From: UBA8106 sp913052135
GTDB taxonomy: Bacteria; Acidobacteriota; Vicinamibacteria; Vicinamibacterales; UBA823
Length of the DNA stretch: 10,209 nt
Assembly (NCBI GenBank): GCA_913052135.1
Contig: CAJXDY010000063.1
Span: 1 to 10,209, forward strand
Reading direction: 5' to 3'
This document shows, one piece after another, positions 7,399-10,209 of the stretch; within the stretch, counting starts at the first letter, position 1; the number at the start of each line of letters is the position of its first letter. The notes under the pieces were generated by a model. The model saw nothing but the letters and a program-made list of their open reading frames with translations. It was not told the DNA's origin and ran no database searches. Position numbers and translations under genes: made by a program.

Positions 7399-8580
7399 CT
7401 ATTGAGCAACCGCGTACTTGGTAAACGCTCCACCAGCAAAACGGAGTGAGTTGGGTCCCTCGGCAGCGAACACGTTGCCGTCTGCGTCGACCGCTACGCC
7501 TTCGCCAGCAGCACCCTGGTAGGGACGTGTCTCTGCATCAAACGGTGGGATGTAGCCCGTGATGCGATCCTCGTCCACGTGCCCAATGCGCACACCATTC
7601 TTCCAGTTCTGATGGCTGGTCATGCTCGACTCGGAGTCGATCGCGTAGAGCATGTCGTCCCCGGTAATGAACAGGCCACTGATGCGCCCATACGAGTAGC
7701 GGGAGTCAAGATAGTTACCGTCCTGGTCGAAGATCTCGATGCGATGGTTGCCGCGATCCGCCACGAAGAGCCGTCCTTGCGAATCGAACGCCAACGCGTG
7801 AGGTGTTCGGAACTCACCATGCAGTGTCCCAATCTGTCCCCACTCCTTAACAAACGTACCATCGGCCGAAAACTTCAAGATGCGGGCGGTGGCGCCCGCT
7901 TCAAGTCCAGCGGCCATCGCCTGTCGACTGGTCATGCCCTGGCCGCCGTGTCCATCCGACACATAGATACTGCCGTCAGGGCCAGTAATCACGTCGTTCG
8001 GCTGGTTCAGCTGGTTCGGGCCGCTGCCCGCCTGGCCTGCAGTGCCGAGGCTCATCAGCAGTTCCCCTGTGGAGCTGAACTTGTGGACCTGATGCCCTTT
8101 CGTCCCCGCTTCGTTCCCCGCGAAGTCGGTCACCCATACGTTGCCGTCAGCATCCACGTGGATGCCGTGCGGCGTGACCATGATGCCTCCACCGAAGTTG
8201 GCCAGCACTTCCCCAGTGTTGCGGTCAAACTTAAAGATCGGATCGACAGGGTTCGAGTCGCAGTTGATTGCCACTCCCCCACCGAAGTTGCCTGCACCGC
8301 AACGTTCGTATGCCCAGACTTGGCCGTCATGCGGGTCGATGTCGATACCAGCGGTCGAACCCCACTCTCGCCCTTCGGGCAGGTCGCCCCAATTCTCAAT
8401 CACGGTCGAGGTCGGGTTCGGTATACCCTCACCCGTTATCGGGTTACCCGCTGCCGCGGCTTCCTGGGTTTCCCCAGCTGCAGGTTCCATCTCGGATTCG
8501 GTGGCGCAGGCCGACAGGCCGAACGCCAGAAAAGCAGTCGTGAGTAGCGTAATCATCAGTGAACGGAAACGGGATAACAT
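7399..8580 (-). CDS. NHL-repeat beta-propeller lipoprotein
   Basis: A 393-aa predicted lipoprotein. Residues 1-24 are a type II signal peptide ending in the lipobox LSAC with C25 as the lipidated residue. An Ala/Glu-rich linker follows to about residue 55. The rest is an NHL-type propeller resembling the peptidylglycine alpha-hydroxyglycine lyase fold: blades with TPHGIHVDADGNVWVTD (136-152), NQPNDVITGPDGSIYVSD (192-209), RTPHALAFDSQGRLFVADR (258-276) and GEGVAVDADGNVFAAEGP (359-376). C94 and C107 could form a disulfide. NHL lipoproteins of this kind usually bind ligands or proteins at the cell surface; lyase activity cannot be claimed from sequence. ATG 8580 follows AAGGAGGA with good spacing. 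The gene has its own TATAAT box upstream and a stem-loop just after its stop, so it may be a separate transcription unit. Third-position GC looks higher than in katG. Confidence 0.9.
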   Translation of the reverse strand: MLSRFRSLMITLLTTAFLAFGLSACATESEMEPAAGETQEAAAAGNPITGEGIPNPTSTVIENWGDLPEGREWGSTAGIDIDPHDGQVWAYERCGAGNFGGGVAINCDSNPVDPIFKFDRNTGEVLANFGGGIMVTPHGIHVDADGNVWVTDFAGNEAGTKGHQVHKFSSTGELLMSLGTAGQAGSGPNQLNQPNDVITGPDGSIYVSDGHGGQGMTSRQAMAAGLEAGATARILKFSADGTFVKEWGQIGTLHGEFRTPHALAFDSQGRLFVADRGNHRIEIFDQDGNYLDSRYSYGRISGLFITGDDMLYAIDSESSMTSHQNWKNGVRIGHVDEDRITGYIPPFDAETRPYQGAAGEGVAVDADGNVFAAEGPNSLRFAGGAFTKYAVAQ

Positions 8581-8644
8581 GGTTCCTCCTTCTTAATACG
8601 AAGAATACCCGCAGTCCACACAACGTCATGGCTGCGATGTGTTG

Positions 8645-8668
8645 ATTATAGTGTAACTTTGTTAACAA
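8645..8668 (-). promoter_or_regulatory. Promoter with embedded palindrome, NHL lipoprotein gene
   Basis: On the minus strand a perfect consensus -10, TATAAT, lies at 8650-8645 and would give a leader of about 58 nt ending in the strong AAGGAGGA site. No good -35 hexamer is found 16-18 bp upstream. Instead a perfect 10-bp palindrome, TTGTTAACAA (8659-8668), occupies the spacer eight bases upstream of the -10. A protein binding there could repress or remodel the promoter. The -10 is well supported; the operator role is inference. Confidence 0.5.
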
Positions 8669-8721
8669 TCGTCTTCATGAATCTCTTGAACCTCCCGATA
8701 ATAAACGATGGGAGAATTAGT

Positions 8722-9699
8722 CTAAAACACGTCAAAATCCTGACCGCTAACAAGAGGGCCCGCATACCCAGCCGCACGCACCTCTTCGATTAACTCCTCG
8801 TCGCCAACTCCAAAATACAACTGATGGTATAGCACCAAGGTTTTAGGACGGACCGTATTCCCAATCCGTGCCACCTGCGCGGGAGAACTATGGGCAGAGC
8901 GGTGATAACGCTGCCAATCGTCAGTTCGAGGAGATAGCCCTCGCTCGGAAAATATCTCATGGAGAAGCAGGTCAGCGCCACGAGCGTGTTCTACGAGGCT
9001 GTCACAATAAGTTGTATCGCCAGAGATTACGATGACCCGGTCGTCCGTTTCGAAGCGATAGCCATAAGCCTTCTGCGTTCCGTGACAGACGGGGAAACCA
9101 GTAACCCGCACCCGTTCGTCTTCAAAACGTAGTGTCCCATCAATCTCATGAACCTCTGGAATATAGCCATGAGTCAGAACTGGCTGCTCTTCAATACGGG
9201 ACCTGATGTCCTCAGCATATGTCGCACGTAAACCATCGGTTAATGCTTTTAGGCCTGGAGGTCCGTAGGCAACAACCTGATTTTCCCGACGCCACCAGAG
9301 TGACCATAGAAGGTCGGCGTAATCAAGCACGTGATCACTATGGAGATGGGTAAGGAAGATACGATTCGGCGATGCTAACGCTTCGACACCCCGCCGCGAC
9401 GCTTCAACGGTCCGCAGAAAAGCACCTGGTCCGAGGTCAACGAGGTAGGCAACGCCGCCCGTGACTATGGCGACCGACGCACCAACCTTGTTCTCGTCGA
9501 GAAACGGCGTGCCGCTCCCAAGAAGAATGACTTGGGTACGCGTTGGGTCGACCGGTTGAAGCACCTGAGCCGAAACCACCGTTTGCATCCCAATAGTTCC
9601 GAAAAAAAGACCGGCCGCTGCTGCCAAACCTAGAAACAAGGTTCGGAGTTGATCTCCCTTGCACCAATTCGTGGGCACTGCACGGCCAAAGTCAATCAT
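8722..9699 (-). CDS. Exported MBL-fold metallo-hydrolase (RNase Z/AtsA-like)
   Basis: A 325-aa metallo-beta-lactamase-fold protein of the RNase Z/arylsulfatase-AtsA-like branch. A signal peptide spans about residues 18-44 (hydrophobic LFLGLAAAAGLFFGTIG, cleavage after VSA). The catalytic domain begins with VILLGSGTPF. Dinuclear-metal ligands are all visible: HLHSDH at 118-123, H206 in VCHGTQ, D228 in SGDTTYCD, and H292 in LYHQLYF; HSSPAQVARIG near 270 also matches the RNase Z-like layout. A secreted form makes tRNA processing unlikely and points to an ester, sulfate-ester or phosphodiester substrate outside the cytoplasm; which one is unknown. AAGGAG precedes two adjacent possible starts, TTG 9702 (5-base spacer) and ATG 9699 (8-base spacer); I prefer the ATG. 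The gamma-glutamyltransferase stop is 106 bp upstream on the same strand, so shared transcription is possible. Confidence 0.9.
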   Translation of the reverse strand: MIDFGRAVPTNWCKGDQLRTLFLGLAAAAGLFFGTIGMQTVVSAQVLQPVDPTRTQVILLGSGTPFLDENKVGASVAIVTGGVAYLVDLGPGAFLRTVEASRRGVEALASPNRIFLTHLHSDHVLDYADLLWSLWWRRENQVVAYGPPGLKALTDGLRATYAEDIRSRIEEQPVLTHGYIPEVHEIDGTLRFEDERVRVTGFPVCHGTQKAYGYRFETDDRVIVISGDTTYCDSLVEHARGADLLLHEIFSERGLSPRTDDWQRYHRSAHSSPAQVARIGNTVRPKTLVLYHQLYFGVGDEELIEEVRAAGYAGPLVSGQDFDVF

Positions 9700-9805
9700 C
9701 AAATGTTCTCCTTACTCTGGGGACAAATCGTAGAAGAGGCGCTCTAACACGTCTCGTTTGTCTTTAATACGTCGGAGTATCACGGTACGAAGTCGGCTTT
9801 CGATT

Positions 9806-10209
9806 CTAGTAGGCGATGGCGTAACAATCTCGGCGGGGGTCAGCCGCGGCCAGTCTGTTCCCGGTAGCTGGATCGATCATAACAGCCGTCGCGCACCCCG
9901 AGACTCCGAGCGGAGGCACTTCGTTCACATGATGTCCTCGGGATCGCAGCTCATTGGCAATGTCTGCAGATATCGTTGATTCCATGTCCATTTGGTTGAA
10001 GCCAGCAGCGTGCGGCCAAAAGGACCCATGGAGGTGGCGCGTGCGGACCCGCGGCCACTCGAACGCTTCGTGTAGGTTTGGATACCAGTCATCCCAGAAC
10101 TCAACGATGTTTAAGAATCCTTGCAAGATCGTCTGGTCTTGGCACAAAATCAAAGTCGTTCGGGATGTCCGGGTCGGCAAATTGCTCGGGAGTGCCGCCT
10201 CGGGCGATG
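9806..10209 (-). CDS. Gamma-glutamyltransferase family, C-terminal end (partial)
   Basis: This is the 3' end of a gene entering from the right edge. The 133 readable residues include QDQTILQGFLNIVEF, then HEAFEWPRVRTRHLHGSFWPH, ELRSRGHHV, GVSGCATAVMIDP, and the terminal DPRRDCYAIAY. Together these are the C-terminal part of the small subunit of the gamma-glutamyltransferase-like Ntn-hydrolase family, which removes gamma-glutamyl groups from glutathione and related peptides, usually in the periplasm. The catalytic Thr lies outside the window. Two things are odd. The glycine-rich PGGD segment expected just before QDQT is absent, replaced by TTLILC. A second frame, open from the window edge to a TGA at 10101-10103, reads a more protein-like sequence (GGTPEQFADPDIPNDFDFVP). 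A frameshift, a small deletion or a sequencing error near 10140-10150 is therefore likely, and the gene may be broken. Confidence 0.75.
   Translation of the reverse strand, partial: SPEAALPSNLPTRTSRTTLILCQDQTILQGFLNIVEFWDDWYPNLHEAFEWPRVRTRHLHGSFWPHAAGFNQMDMESTISADIANELRSRGHHVNEVPPLGVSGCATAVMIDPATGNRLAAADPRRDCYAIAY

Noticed and set aside
7579..8547. 322-codon open frame on the + strand opposite the NHL lipoprotein gene
   Set aside because: The minus strand carries a clear lipobox, NHL blades and a strong ribosome-binding site. The + frame gives a His/Arg/Val-rich product with no domain and is an antisense shadow of GC-ending codons.
1..10209. CRISPR array, tRNA, insertion sequence or phage elements
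   Set aside because: No regularly spaced repeats, cloverleaf-like sequence, transposase or integrase motifs were found on either strand.

Overview
The window looks like a chromosomal segment of a Gram-negative, aerobic, heterotrophic bacterium. Most predicted products are exported hydrolases or lipoproteins: an S9 peptidase, a gamma-glutamyltransferase, an NHL-propeller lipoprotein and a signal-peptide-bearing metallo-beta-lactamase-fold protein. Such gene content is common in environmental Acidobacteriota (Vicinamibacteria-like) and similar peptide-scavenging lineages. That assignment is inference from gene content only. There are no rRNA, tRNA, CRISPR, transposase or phage genes.

Left part (1-1432, + strand): a 75-aa two-helix YgaP/DUF2892-type membrane protein (114-341), a 347-bp gap with weak promoter-like elements, and a 247-aa membrane fatty-acid desaturase with all its histidine boxes (689-1432, GTG start).

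Middle (1433-3980): a 282-bp convergent gap holds a perfect 12-bp stem-loop and a doubtful 65-aa minus-strand ORF. It is followed by katG on the minus strand, an intact bifunctional catalase-peroxidase with every catalytic and cofactor residue. The 133 bp upstream of katG contain an extended -10-like element overlapped by a perfect inverted repeat.

Right part (3981-10209, all minus strand; transcription runs right to left): the 3' end of a gamma-glutamyltransferase gene (reading frame suspect at its left boundary of homology), an exported RNase Z/AtsA-like MBL-fold hydrolase, an NHL-repeat lipoprotein with its own promoter and a downstream stem-loop, a large exported S9 prolyl-oligopeptidase-family peptidase, and, 55 bp after it, an FAH/2-keto-4-pentenoate-hydratase-fold protein that unusually carries an N-terminal signal sequence. 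The peptidase and hydratase genes are probably co-transcribed. The peptidase and gamma-glutamyltransferase suit periplasmic peptide and glutathione breakdown; KatG and the desaturase suit peroxide defence and membrane-lipid adjustment.

No clearly new multi-gene system is visible. The items most worth a second look are the secreted hydratase-fold protein, the reading-frame conflict in the gamma-glutamyltransferase end, and the palindromes sitting on the katG and NHL-gene promoters.
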